Shown: positions 1 to 9,599 of the stretch, in pieces
Position numbering within the stretch: position 1 is the first letter of the stretch
Layout: every line of letters begins with the position of its first letter
Origin: Annulohypoxylon bovei var. microspora
Lineage: Eukaryota; Ascomycota; Sordariomycetes; Xylariales; Hypoxylaceae
Reading direction: 5' to 3'
NCBI GenBank assembly: GCA_022836615.1
Contig: MU405329.1
Location: forward strand, 1 to 64,000
Length of the DNA: 64,000 nucleotides
Translations under genes and position numbers: made by a program
Notes under the pieces: model-generated
Told to the model about the DNA's origin: nothing
What the model saw: only the letters and a program-made list of their open reading frames with translations
Database searches by the model: none

Positions 1-12
1 GACCCATTTGTA

Positions 13-146
13 TTCAGACCACAATTCGAAGAACGCCACGCTTCAGCCCCACAGATACAATGACACGGACCATGGCCGCTAAGGCCATGTGGCTGAAGCG
101 GGCGCGGGCGGGCGCAGCCCGCTCGTTCTTCGAATTGTGGGCTGAA
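13..146. repeat. Foldback (nested inverted-repeat) element
   Basis: An almost perfect palindromic pair flanks about 88 bp. The arm at 19-35 reads CCACAATTCGAAGAACG and its exact reverse complement lies at 124-140; with one mismatch the arms extend to 13-35 and 124-146. Inside, CTTCAGCCCCACA near 41 pairs with TGTGGCTGAAG near 89, and CATGGCC/GGCCATG forms the inner stem around 71-89. The nesting suggests a foldback or MITE-like element. No coding capacity and no clear target duplication are visible. Confidence 0.55.
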
Positions 147-269
147 CTCGTTGAGATAATACGTTCGATTCTTCGATCTTTCATTTTCTTTTTTTAACTT
201 TTTATATAATTAATATTTTTTAAAGATTAATTTTTTAAAAAAATTAATTACCTATACGTAGGTTTTATT

Positions 270-700
270 TTTATATGCGAAACCACCCGTTCGGGTGGCA
301 AAAAATCCCAAGTTTAACAGAAAATCGATGGTTCGATTCCTCGATCTCACACTTTTGTTTTTTTTCTCACCGCTCACCACCACCGGATGCGCGATCGCTC
401 GGCCCCCGCCTACCCTTATAGCCACCCGTCTTAACCCCGTTAAACTACCTGTTAAATCTCCTATCACCCGTTGAGCCTCCCGCTAAGCTTCCCCTTTAGC
501 CACCCGTTGAACCACCCGTTGAACCACCCCTTTAAGCCACCGGTCTAGCGCCCGTCAAGCCTCCCGTCTTGCCACCCGTCTTGCCACCCGTTAAGCCTCC
601 TATTTAACCACCCTTAACCACCCTGCCACCCCCGCCTTGGCCACCTTCTCGGGTGTTGCTTAATCACTTAGATTAAGGGTCTTTTTACATATGTTGAATT
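270..700 (+). repeat. tRNA-like SINE candidate, copy 1, with internal CCACCCGTTAA array
   Basis: The 5' part carries a pol III B-box-like string, GGTTCGATTCC, at 330-340, preceded by a possible A-box-like GGTGGCA. A pyrimidine tract follows, then an imperfect tandem array of units like GCCACCCGTTAA from about 420 to 640, and a 3' part (CCACCTTCTCGGGTG onward) shared with the copy at 3.2 kb. No intact tRNA fold could be drawn, so this is a SINE-like call and not a tRNA gene. Confidence 0.45.
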
Positions 701-770
701 GAAAGCAGTTAATTAGGTAGGCATTTTAGGTAATCGTTTTTACCCATCCACCCGGTTCGTGCGCAAGAAC

Positions 771-942
771 CAGCTTTTGACAAGCTTTTCGTTTCTAAAA
801 AACTGAATCTTGTCGAAAATCATTTTTTCGCAAACAGGCCACCTCGAAAGCTGAATCTGTTGATCTGATTGGTTAAAAGCTCTGAGATTGGCCCACTCCT
901 GAAACGATGCACCCAATCAATCGCCGTGGACATACCGGCCTC
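771..942 (+). repeat. Dispersed repeat family A, copy 1
   Basis: This block begins with CAGCTTTTGACAAGC and ends near GTGGACATACCGGCCT. It is closely matched by 7855-8018; a degraded fragment of its start is visible near 6380. Shared landmarks include CTGAATCTTGTCGAAAA, CCACCTCGAAAGCT and ACCCAATCAATCGCCG. It is non-coding and its class is unknown. Confidence 0.6.
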
Positions 943-1019
943 TTGGGAAATAACGGCCGGAGACCCGGGATTACCGCGATAAGAGATTTTTGATAAGGAC
1001 TATCTTAGAAAAGAATTAA

Positions 1020-1275
1020 AGCTTGATATAATTACACTTGTTAAAACCCCCGGGTAAAAATAATTAAAACGTTAAAAAGGCTACAAGTGGTTAAATAAGT
1101 GATTTAACGGGTAGGCAAACCACTATCCGAATGTGCAATTGCGAGGTCCCCGCAAGGGGCCGAGCGATGTGGTTTTCGCCGGATGAGAAAAAAAAAGAAA
1201 GTGGGAAATCGAGGAATCGAACGGTGGACCTCTAGTTGAAACTCGGGTTATCCTGCCACCCGAACAGGTATTATA
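1020..1275 (-). repeat. tRNA-like SINE candidate, copy 2 (reverse)
   Basis: The reverse complement carries the same ordered landmarks as the 270-700 copy: a CTGTTCGGGTGGCAGG segment, CGTTCGATTCCTCGAT (B-box-like, 1213-1223 on the plus strand), a T-rich tract, CATCCGG and CGCTCGGCCCC. It sits just upstream of the kinase gene. Confidence 0.4.
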
Positions 1276-1548
1276 ATATGTAAGTGAATATTACTCATGC
1301 GTGAAAATGTTACACAAGACAAGGAATTACCTGGTATATTGCCAGGTGAACAAGTGCTTATGTAACGACGAAAATTCGCATAGAATTAAAAATCAAGTTC
1401 GAATGCTTTTAGTTCCAAACTTAAATCCTTCACTATCGTTCAAAATATCACTAAAGCAAGCACCTTACATACCTACCTACTTACCTATTATTCCATAGAT
1501 TAATATAACCTTAATAGTAACCTAATATTTAGGTACTCATTTATCCCA

Positions 1549-2958
1549 ATGAAATTCCTCTTAATAACAGCGGATACCAAAACGACAAAAAAGGCTATAG
1601 GTCGAAGTTTTAAGTTTATTCAAAAGAATCCAACTCTTCATCACCATCGATTTCTACAATATAACGTAGCAGATGAGGATGCTCACTTTTGCTTAGAGGT
1701 CGCTCAAAAAGTTGAGGCACTATACCCCACGTGGGCGTTCGGACCAGGATCATCCACTATTCAGCGCACCGATGTGGATATTCTAATTGATCCTGGATGT
1801 CGGAAAGTGCCAGCGATCGTAGGAATGCTATATTTCGACCCGGGCTCCGGGCAGTTAATGCTAGAGGCCAGCTCGGAAACATGTCCGATCACTTACTTGT
1901 CCGGCTCATGGAAGGGCACTGACATCATTTTGAAGAAGGGCGATCCGGCAGTTGTTCTTCACAAACCGAGCAACCGGATACGTTACGGTCCAAAGCCGTT
2001 AGATCTAGTATTGAGCTACAGCATCGATGACAATGCTGAATTCATTCGACAACGCAATGCACTTCTACATTCAATCAGCGGCTCAATACCTGATCCTAGA
2101 TTTGATGCTTCCCCTCAAGATACCCACTATAAAATACATGACATTGTTGTTCATTGTAAGGTGGTTGGGGCAGGCGGGTTTGGTCGAGTCACAAATGGCG
2201 TATTGATCTTTGGCGGCAAGCCCGTTGCTATAAAAAAGGTGGCAATTCATAATGCACGGGACCTGGATTTATTAATCAGAGAGATCGAAATTTCCTCGTC
2301 CCTTAGGCACGACAATGTCGTAACGGTTCAAATCACATGGTGTGAGCACGGCAACCGCCCGGCTTGCCGTTCGGTAAACCCGGATGTTTACTATTTGGTA
2401 ATGCCAATGGCCGTAGTGGATTTCAATACTTTCTTCTTGACTGGAGACTTGAAAGATCCCGCAATACGCCTCAGGCTTTTCAAAGACGCAGCGAGCGGAT
2501 TATCTTACTTGCATGATCAGGGGATTATGCACCGCGACATCTCGATCAAGAATCTTCTTGTCGCATGGGATACTCAAAGTAGCCGGTTGATTGCGAAGAT
2601 ATGCGACTTCGGCAAAGCCATTCGGAGCTCTACTGGTGAAGACCAGCAACTTGGACCTCGCCATACCATCGCCCCTGAGGTTGGGGGATCGATATATACC
2701 AGAGCCATCGACGTATGGTCTCTTGGATATGCGCACTACGTCTGTCTCACAAGGAATCTGCCCCATGACAACGTAAGAATCAGTAGGGAACGCCATACAG
2801 ATATGATCAATCTTTTGGATGATTATCTCAATCAAGGGGCTATTGGCGAGTATGAACATGACCTGCTTACGAAAGGCGAATTACAATGGGATGGGGACCA
2901 AAGGCTTACGCCTAGTGAAATCTTAGGACATCACGCCTTCGCAGAGATACAGGACTAA
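1549..2958 (+). CDS. FHA-like domain plus serine/threonine protein kinase, single exon
   Basis: A 469-residue intronless gene. The C-terminal two thirds (about 205-465) is a protein kinase that would phosphorylate Ser/Thr on unknown substrates. It shows a glycine loop GAGGFG, VAIKK with the ATP-binding lysine near K229, HRD with the catalytic Asp near D330 followed by KNLL, a CDFG metal site near D353, an APE-type IAPEV and a DVWSLG segment, so the catalytic residues look intact. Residues about 75-165 (DVDILID, then VGMLYFDPGSGQL and LKKGD) resemble the forkhead-associated fold, which binds phosphothreonine; that assignment is weaker. The gene stands alone between SINE-like and family B repeats in the accessory compartment and its open frame has not decayed. 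The ATG at 1549 is the first of the frame. Confidence 0.75.
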   Translation: MKFLLITADTKTTKKAIGRSFKFIQKNPTLHHHRFLQYNVADEDAHFCLEVAQKVEALYPTWAFGPGSSTIQRTDVDILIDPGCRKVPAIVGMLYFDPGSGQLMLEASSETCPITYLSGSWKGTDIILKKGDPAVVLHKPSNRIRYGPKPLDLVLSYSIDDNAEFIRQRNALLHSISGSIPDPRFDASPQDTHYKIHDIVVHCKVVGAGGFGRVTNGVLIFGGKPVAIKKVAIHNARDLDLLIREIEISSSLRHDNVVTVQITWCEHGNRPACRSVNPDVYYLVMPMAVVDFNTFFLTGDLKDPAIRLRLFKDAASGLSYLHDQGIMHRDISIKNLLVAWDTQSSRLIAKICDFGKAIRSSTGEDQQLGPRHTIAPEVGGSIYTRAIDVWSLGYAHYVCLTRNLPHDNVRISRERHTDMINLLDDYLNQGAIGEYEHDLLTKGELQWDGDQRLTPSEILGHHAFAEIQD

Positions 2959-3179
2959 AGCGTGTAAAATATCGAAACTTCCTCATTAGGTATACTATAA
3001 GTCAGTTATTGATTGATTGAAATCATGAAGTAGTTAGGGAATTGAAGCATCGTTCATTCTCACATTTTACATCACTAAATATGTTATATTATTCATATCA
3101 TCATTTACATATTTACGAAATATGCGGTGCAACGCACTTGTTTTTTTTCGCGTTAACTAATTAACTCGAATTGTAGTTA

Positions 3180-3390
3180 CGCGAGGCCACCCGTTCGGGG
3201 GGCGCAACATCCCAAGTTTAACCGGAGGTCTATGGTTCAATTCCTCGATCGCCCAGTTTTGTTTCTTTTCTCATCCGACAAAAACCACCCGGATGTGCAA
3301 TCGCTCGGCCCTGTCTAACCACTCGTCCAGCCACCCGTTGCCACCCGTAGCCACCTTCTCAGAGGTTACTTAGTCACCCAGCTTAGGAGT
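3180..3390 (+). repeat. tRNA-like SINE candidate, copy 3, short array
   Basis: This copy matches the 270-700 copy from GCCACCCGTTCGGG through GGTTCAATTCC (B-box-like, 3234-3244), a T-rich tract, CATCCGAC, CGCTCGGCCC and CCACCTTCTCAG. Its internal CCACCCGT array has only about three or four units, against more than a dozen in copy 1. Confidence 0.45.
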
Positions 3391-3439
3391 CAGTAATACC
3401 CCTCTTTTTAAGAGGGGGTATTTCAATGTTCTGATTGGT

Positions 3440-4010
3440 CCAAAATCTTATCGATAAGTCGTACAGCCACTAAAAGACGATACAAGGTGATCTCACAGCT
3501 TCAACTCGACTAACTTTCCCTTTATAAGAGTCACCTGGATAAAATTTAGGAATTTAAAAACCCTTAATCCAGCGATTCTAGAAATCCAAGTTTCAACGGA
3601 TTACACCCCATAAATCGTCCTCAATAAGCTATTGAATCCCGGCTCCCGATGTTGTTGCTCCGGACCGGTCGCACGTGATACCCCCGAAACGCTCCGATAC
3701 CTTCATACCTTTTATAATCCATGGTATAACTACACCAATAGCCTCTTGTACATAGTGCAGCCTAGCTCAATCAGTCAAGCTGTAAGACAGCTCTCGTTTG
3801 AATGTAAGTATCCTAAAATACACTCGCTTTTGAGAAAGTTATTCAGGTGTAAAAATGGGATCTGGTCCCACGGGGACTGGTACAGCGAAATGCATACAGA
3901 TTTGTATGCGTGTAAAGGTACCTTCAAACCTGGTCCGTTCTTATCGATAAAGATTCGACCAATCAAAAAAGCCGGCTCCGTTCCAGCGGAAATACTATTG
4001 AATGTAATAC
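3440..4010 (+). repeat. Dispersed repeat family B, copy 1
   Basis: This block shares ordered landmarks with 6540-7210 and 9600-10195: GTCGCACGTGATACCCCCGA, then a run ending in GAAATGCATACAGATTTGTATG, then TTATCGATAAAGATT and ACCAATCAAAAAAGCCGGCT at the right end. Open frames inside it follow the repeat and not a gene. The class is unknown; no terminal structure or target duplication was resolved. Confidence 0.55.
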
Positions 4011-4065
4011 TAGGTATTGAAATAGCAAATCTCATTAGGAAATATTCAAATTTTGCCTTGTGATA

Positions 4066-4557
4066 ATGGTCAACGGTGCTCAGTATACCGCAGAGCAGTT
4101 CATCCCAAATCTTGAAAATCCGACGTTTCGTTTAGGTGCAGATGTTTTTATCACCTTGGGGCCCCCGAAAGCTATACTACTGTCCTCCAAAACCACCCAA
4201 GATATACGGTTAGCTGGATTGCCTCTGGGTATGCTTCCTGTGTTTCGTGTGAAGGTGGCGGCTTTGAAAGGCGTCGGAAGGCCTTTTGACAGATTTGGTT
4301 ATAACCTGACTCCTACCTTTTCCATTACAGATTTCAAATCGCAGGGGATGACATTACCTCGGGCATTTTTGAGCTTGTTAGATCGAAAGGCGCCTACCAA
4401 AAATTCCGACTTTATTACAACCTATGTTCAGCTTTCACTGGTGGAACGTGACCATTGGCTGAAATTTCGCCTGCCACCACGGTTGGCAGAGGGAATCGGC
4501 CGGTGGTTAGAACTTGGTTTAGCAACGCACGATACGTATAAAGCGTCCTTAGCATAA
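4066..4557 (+). pseudogene. C-terminal fragment of an SF1 (Pif1/Helitron-like) DNA helicase
   Basis: The frame encodes about 163 residues that resemble only the end of a superfamily 1 helicase. VNGAQYT near the start matches the 'NGA' stretch seen in Pif1-like enzymes. SITDFKSQGMTL matches their motif V (T-x-x-K-x-Q-G-x-T), and TYVQLSLV corresponds to the usual YV-LSR motif VI, here with SR replaced by SL. The Walker A and B part is absent; a family B repeat lies directly upstream. It is most simply a truncated, inactive helicase, perhaps from a Helitron or from the single-ORF helicases found in fungal accessory regions. It could in principle be transcribed, but no ATPase core exists. Confidence 0.5.
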
Positions 4558-4775
4558 ATGTAAGACATATACATATTTAATTGATCAGTTGTCTAGATGA
4601 GTAACTGATTCATCGCTGAATTAACACGCTTAATAACCAAATGACGAAGTAAGCTTCATGTTCAACCACCTAAACACTTGCAACCTATACCCAAGTAGTT
4701 TTGTGCATCCATACATCCGTATCACAACCAATATCAAGCAATCATAACCGATATCGTCAACTCATATCAAAGGTA

Positions 4776-6208
4776 TCACCGGTATTGAAGATGTAGAAAG
4801 CGCTTCGTAGCAGCATCATAGTAAGGTTTGGAAATCTTGGTTGGTAGATTCTTATCCATATGCTCGTTACTTGCCGTACTGTCGTTAGAACTGGAGTTGG
4901 ATGACGATAATGAAGGCGGTACATAAGCATCTAAACTATTAGATCGAGCAAATTTGGGGGACCTATAATCCTCTTCGTCGGTATCCGTATCGTTGTCCTC
5001 AGAGTCTTCATCATATTCCTCCTCTTCATCAGTCAAACATACCATCCGCTCTTTCCTAACAGAGTACTCCCAACGACATTCCTCTTCATCAACGGTGCCC
5101 CGGGAGCGTTTTTTACCGCGAGCTTCAGCGAACGATGGGGCTATTTCGGTAACCTGGGTAGCCGAATTGGCATGTTTTGTCGCAATCTTCGGATCCTCAC
5201 CGGGAACCGACGGTTCTCGTATCAAAATTTCGAATGGGCTACGTGGGGTTTGAAAGATGCGTAATGTATCATCTTGGAATATAGACCAAGCGAAGCGGGC
5301 AAACAGAAATTCGCGAGAGACGCCGTAAATATGGTGCAATTTTCGATTATGGTACATTGCTCGCTGCTCGAAGAGGTAGCGAGTTCGCGAGTGTAGTACA
5401 TGAAGTACCAGTTCATACTTATTGCCGGTATACTTGGGGAACATTAGAAGCTCCGACTGGTCCAACATATGGTGAACGTCGGAGCGGAGCAGCATTCCGT
5501 TCGCTATGTCATCCAACGCCGGCCGACTACCTCGGTCGGCAGAATACCGCATCATATCGTTCAGGGGAAACCAAATTTTAACCGATCGAGGGATGATATG
5601 GGCGTGTTGATTCCCGCAAAACGCTTGCGTGATGCGGCAACATTCGTCGCGTTGAGCAACGGCTTCGGAAATTATTCGGGGCATATTTTGAACTTTGTAC
5701 CAAGGGACTGGGAGGACCTCTAGATCACGCCAGATCTCGGGTAAGCCGTCGTGGGGAAACACCCAATTACTAAAATTCGGCGTAACAGGGTATTGGGCTA
5801 TTGTAATTAGTTATGATTATTATATCTCGCGGACTATGCTTCGGGTTTACCTTCTGGGCATGCAGGGACGAAGAGATAATATGAACTTCTGCGAAGCACA
5901 TGGTCGGAAGGGCAAGAGACATGAGGTGCATTTGGATCGGCTGACTCGGCCAAATAGGGGCAATCCGCGCCGTTACCGTTTCGAGGCCACGTATTCCCAA
6001 CTAATATGCAGCATGCCAGATATGCCAAATTATAATCTATACCATTGTCGTCTAGGGCAGGGAAGTAAAGCAACGGGAAATATCCCGAATATCCAGGATG
6101 GTAGATGCTAACACCCGGCACGGTGGTTTGAACGGCAGAGCTGGTGTCCGTAGAGTGAGGACGTATCGGCGGCGTAATGATTAACGGCAACGGCTCTTTA
6201 AATTCCAT
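4776..6208 (-). CDS. Fungal HNH nuclease-domain protein (two exons)
   Basis: Exons are 6208-5851 and 5797-4776, joined across a 53-nt intron (5798-5850, GTAAAC..ATAG with a CTAAT branch site). The product has 459 residues. Without the splice the frame breaks; with it the sequence runs through NFSNWVFPHDGLP without interruption. The N-terminus has the HPGY and FPALDDNGI stretches typical of fungal HNH proteins. The HNH core (about residues 170-240) shows CCRIT, HAHIIPR near H186, NGM-LLRSD near N219 and VHHMLD near H228/H229, the order expected for the HNH_2 type, so a metal-dependent DNA cut is plausible. The tail is highly acidic (EEEEYDEDSEDNDTDTDEED) and Ser-rich. Family members are common in fungal accessory regions with unknown role. 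The start is the first ATG before the conserved block. Confidence 0.75.
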
Positions 6209-6539
6209 TACAACCTATAGATATAACTTTAGATACTAAAAATACGTAATGATTTAATCTTAATAGATATTATATGATGTGAGGAAGCTTTAGCAATAAA
6301 GGGTATGTGGTTGAAATCTTAGGTAATTAATGATGGAAAAATATTTCTCCTTTTAAAAAAAATCCATTTGGCCTGTGCGCGAGAGCCAGCTTTTGACAAG
6401 GCTCATAGCTCGGACCACCTCCTGAGGCGCTCCGAGGGGCTTAACTCCGAAAAAACGGCCTGCCAAGACCACCTCCAATTAGTTCACCTAGATAGGTTAA
6501 ATCGCCCCACTTGTGATTCAGCCAGCCCACTTCCCAATT

Positions 6540-7210
6540 CAGACGGTCCCACTTTAAAGTTCAGTCTCGGTCTGGTCTGGGTATGAGCTCAGACCAGTAT
6601 CCCAATTAGGACTAATCCTAGACCAGTCTCGGATTAGTCTCACGTAACCCTAACCCTGACCTTATTAGTAATCATTAAAAGCCACTTAAAATCAGTACAT
6701 GGGGCCCTTGGGTTTTAACCTGAATAACTTTGTTTTTACAACGCTTAGAATCATGAAATTTATATCATTATATAGCCCTCAATTAGGCGCTTCTAATGAT
6801 ATACGTTTCAAGATGTTTCACGCTATATTTTGTACGCAATTGGCTGTTATATTACGGCTATTAATGTCGTTGCTACAAACCGATCGCACGTGATACCCTC
6901 GAAACGCTTCAATCTTAATACCTTATACAGGTATTAAGATATCTCTACCAATACTTGCTCGTTAATCATGCAATTCAAATCATTCGATACTGTTTTAAAT
7001 TATCTATCGATCTATATAAAATTTTAAATTTTAAACCAAATGTTGATGAAGTTATTCAAGTTGAAAGATGAGAATGTGTATAATTTAAGTAGGTACAATG
7101 AAATGCATACGAATTTGTATGGGTGGCAAAGTACTCTGAGCTGGCCCGTGCTTATCGATAAAGATTTCAACCAATCAAAAAAGCCGGCTCGCGTCCAGCG
7201 GGAATGTTAT
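6540..7210 (+). repeat. Dispersed repeat family B, copy 2
   Basis: The match to the copy at 9600-10195 is continuous: TATGAGCTCAGACCAGTATCC, ATTAGGACTAATC, AACCTGAATAACTTT, CCGATCGCACGTGATACC, then GAAATGCATACGAATTTGTA and the right end ACCAATCAAAAAAGCCGGCT. It is non-coding. A degraded family A fragment lies at its left (about 6370-6430). Confidence 0.6.
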
Positions 7211-7735
7211 TAAGTTAAAGTAATAAAATAATAAAGTTTTAATAAATAATAAAAGGTTTTTTAATTTTTAAAATTCATATAAATTAAATTTTAATTATTA
7301 GAAATTTTATTTAATTATAATAAGTTTTATATATAATAAAATAAATTTAAAAGAAATTATTTCATAAATATACGGTTTAATAAATAAGTTTTAAATTTTA
7401 AATTAAAATAAATATTTTTATTATTTATTTTATAATTAATTAAACGTTGTATAAATTAATTTTTAAAAATTATAATAATTTAAATAAAAGATTAATAAAT
7501 AATAATAAAAATTCAAAAAATTATCATTATAAATATGTAATTTATAAATTAAATTTTAAGTTTAAAACTTATTTTAAACATTACGTTTTATTTATATATT
7601 TTCTTTAAAATTATATTTAAAAGTAACTTTACGAATAACCATCTAAATATCGTGCAACCTAGTTCATTAAATCCGTTGAAAAATTAGCTTTCGAATGATA
7701 TAAAGTTTAATTATATAATAATTATATCCGTGGCG
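7211..7735. other. Extremely AT-rich block
   Basis: About 525 bp made almost only of A and T (TTAAATTT, AATAATAAA and similar), far below the base composition of its neighbours. No frame, no repeat unit and no terminal motif can be read. It begins directly at the right end of a family B repeat, which fits the C-to-T decay that repeat-induced point mutation causes in ascomycetes, but the original sequence is not recognisable. Confidence 0.6.
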
Positions 7736-7854
7736 CTATGAATTTATTTAATACTTAATCATTTTCGGAGCTAGCTCGGACCCTAGGAGGTGGTCCGAGC
7801 TAAACTCCGAGAGGTGGTCCGACCTAGTCGACGAGGTGGTCTCAGCAGAATCCC

Positions 7855-8018
7855 CAGCTTTTTGACAAGCTTTTCGTTTCTGAAAAACTGAATCTTGTCG
7901 AAAACCACCTTCTCGCGAACGGACCACCTCGAAAGCTAAGATCTGTTCTTTGATTGGTTGAGAGGCCCCACCCCCGAGACGATGCACCCAATCAATCGCC
8001 GTGGACATACCGGCCTGT
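7855..8018 (+). repeat. Dispersed repeat family A, copy 2
   Basis: This is the near-identical partner of 771-942, again from CAGCTTTTTGACAAGC to GTGGACATACCGGCCT. It ends immediately before a segment with no counterpart in copy 1, so the shared block probably ends near 8018. Confidence 0.6.
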
Positions 8019-8417
8019 TGCCGCGAAGCGACCGTAAAGGTGACCGGGAGGTTTTTTTGTGACGAAGCAAGCGAAGCGAACCGAAATGCAAAAACATTAA
8101 AGTCCTAGAAAGATAAAAATAACTTCACGTCACGATACTAACTTTTAACCAATTAAAAACAACCGGTTATGTGCCCGCAGGGGTAATAAAATCCTTTTAT
8201 TACAATTAAAGACGTTAAATCATTTTTAATGCATAAGACATGAAATCACGCACTTTTATTCGCTTACATATGTGATACTTTTAACTTCGACCTTTACATT
8301 TATGCAAGTTACATATCAATTATTCAAGATTTCCGAGGAAAGTTAATAAAGTCCTAGAATACAAAATACATAACGAATGCTAGCTTTTATGCGCAAAAAC
8401 AATATCCCCGTATTAAT

Positions 8418-8425
8418 TATAAATA
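8418..8425 (+). promoter_or_regulatory. TATA-like box of the coiled-coil gene
   Basis: TATAAATA lies about 104 bp upstream of the ATG at 8529, in an otherwise mixed leader. Position and sequence fit a TATA box; there is no other support. Confidence 0.25.
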
Positions 8426-8528
8426 ACCCACCCAACCTTTCCTAAAACAACATTTTTTAAGGGGCAACATCCGCTGTAACATTCATCGTTATTATTAAAT
8501 TATTATTTCTAACTCATTTTCTTCCATC

Positions 8529-9339
8529 ATGTCTCTTGGACCTCAACCAAACTTTGAAGCGATGGCCCAAAATATGGTCGACCTATCGCAAGAATTCTTG
8601 CGATGCGTTAACTTGCCAGCAATCGATAATGGCCAACGAATTCTGGCTGTTCTACAAGATATGCAAGTCGATATTGGCGCCATCAAAGGTAAAATAAATC
8701 CCATCCAAAGAAACACCTTCAAAACTAATACAAACATCGTTCAAGGGGATGTGAGCACCCTCAAAGCAGATGTGGGCATCCTCAAGGCGGATGTGAGCAC
8801 CCTCAAAGCAGATGTGGGCATCCTCAAGGCGGATGTGAGCACCCTCAAGGTGGATGTGAGCAACTTGAAGGGAGATGTGAGCACCCTTAAAATGGACGTT
8901 GCCAACATCAACACTCGTCTTGACAACATCGATACTCGTCTGGATAACATCGACAATCGTACGCAAGCTTCGTGAGTATTTCTAATGAATATATGTTATT
9001 ACTCGTGTATTAAGATATTAATCATATACCTTTCATAGGGACGCCAACTCCATCTCGCGCTTGATCAACAACAGTATCACGTCGCCAGATGCCGAATTAG
9101 AACCACTTCGATCCTTGTTAGATAACACGATTATCCACGACTTGTCAACATCAGCAGACTCCATCAAAAGGTTCACTGGTAAGAAGTCACATAATAAAAC
9201 TATGATTAATATTAATTTTTTATCAGGTCCTAAGTTGAATCAAATTTTATCGGCTTTGGGATTAGAGAATGGAGGGGATGTTAACATAAGACGAAAGAGG
9301 CTCTTGCATGCGTGCGGGTTTGTTCTTTCCCGTATGTAA
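8529..9339 (+). CDS. Small coiled-coil protein with heptad minisatellite (three exons)
   Basis: Exons 8529-8971, 9039-9178 and 9227-9339; introns begin GTGAGT and GTAAGA. The second intron is 48 nt without a stop, so it can be retained in frame. The spliced protein has about 231 residues. The middle (about 75-145) repeats D-V-S-T-L-K-A seven-residue units, an ideal coiled-coil heptad, followed by INTRLDNIDTRLDNID. The C-terminus after the splice sites (SIKRFTGPKLNQILSALGL, then RRKRLLHACGF) is a short helical segment of a type I have seen in other fungal coiled-coil proteins, but I cannot name the family. It probably oligomerises; its function and location are unknown. It is flanked on both sides by decayed repeats yet remains open. 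Confidence 0.6.
8741..8890 (+). repeat. 21-bp in-frame minisatellite encoding heptads
   Basis: Units of 21 bp (GATGTGAGCACCCTCAAAGC and variants) occur about seven times. Two 42-bp blocks are nearly identical duplicates. Each unit adds exactly one coiled-coil heptad, so length change keeps both the reading frame and the helix register. Confidence 0.75.
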
Positions 9340-9599
9340 CGCTTCATTTGACATTTGGCCGAGATGTCAATGTATGACGACGAAAGGTAATGCGTGTGGT
9401 TTTGATCGTTTGGTATTAGGCAACAAGGTCTAGTTATGAAATCATGAGTTAATGTATGGGATTACTAGTCAACTTATAGGATAATCAGTCAGTTAATAGA
9501 AATAATTAATCAATTTGCATGTTTTGAAGCTATTCGCATCGTTCTGTTAGCTTTTGCTTATTATTGCATAGACTGCCTTACCGAAAGATTCAGCTCACC

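Noticed and set aside
330..340. tRNA gene suggested by GGTTCGATTCC
   Set aside because: No acceptor, D or anticodon arms can be folded around it; better explained as a tRNA-derived repeat.
3632..4063. 143-residue open frame
   Set aside because: It lies inside a family B repeat copy and its sequence follows the repeat; no family resemblance.
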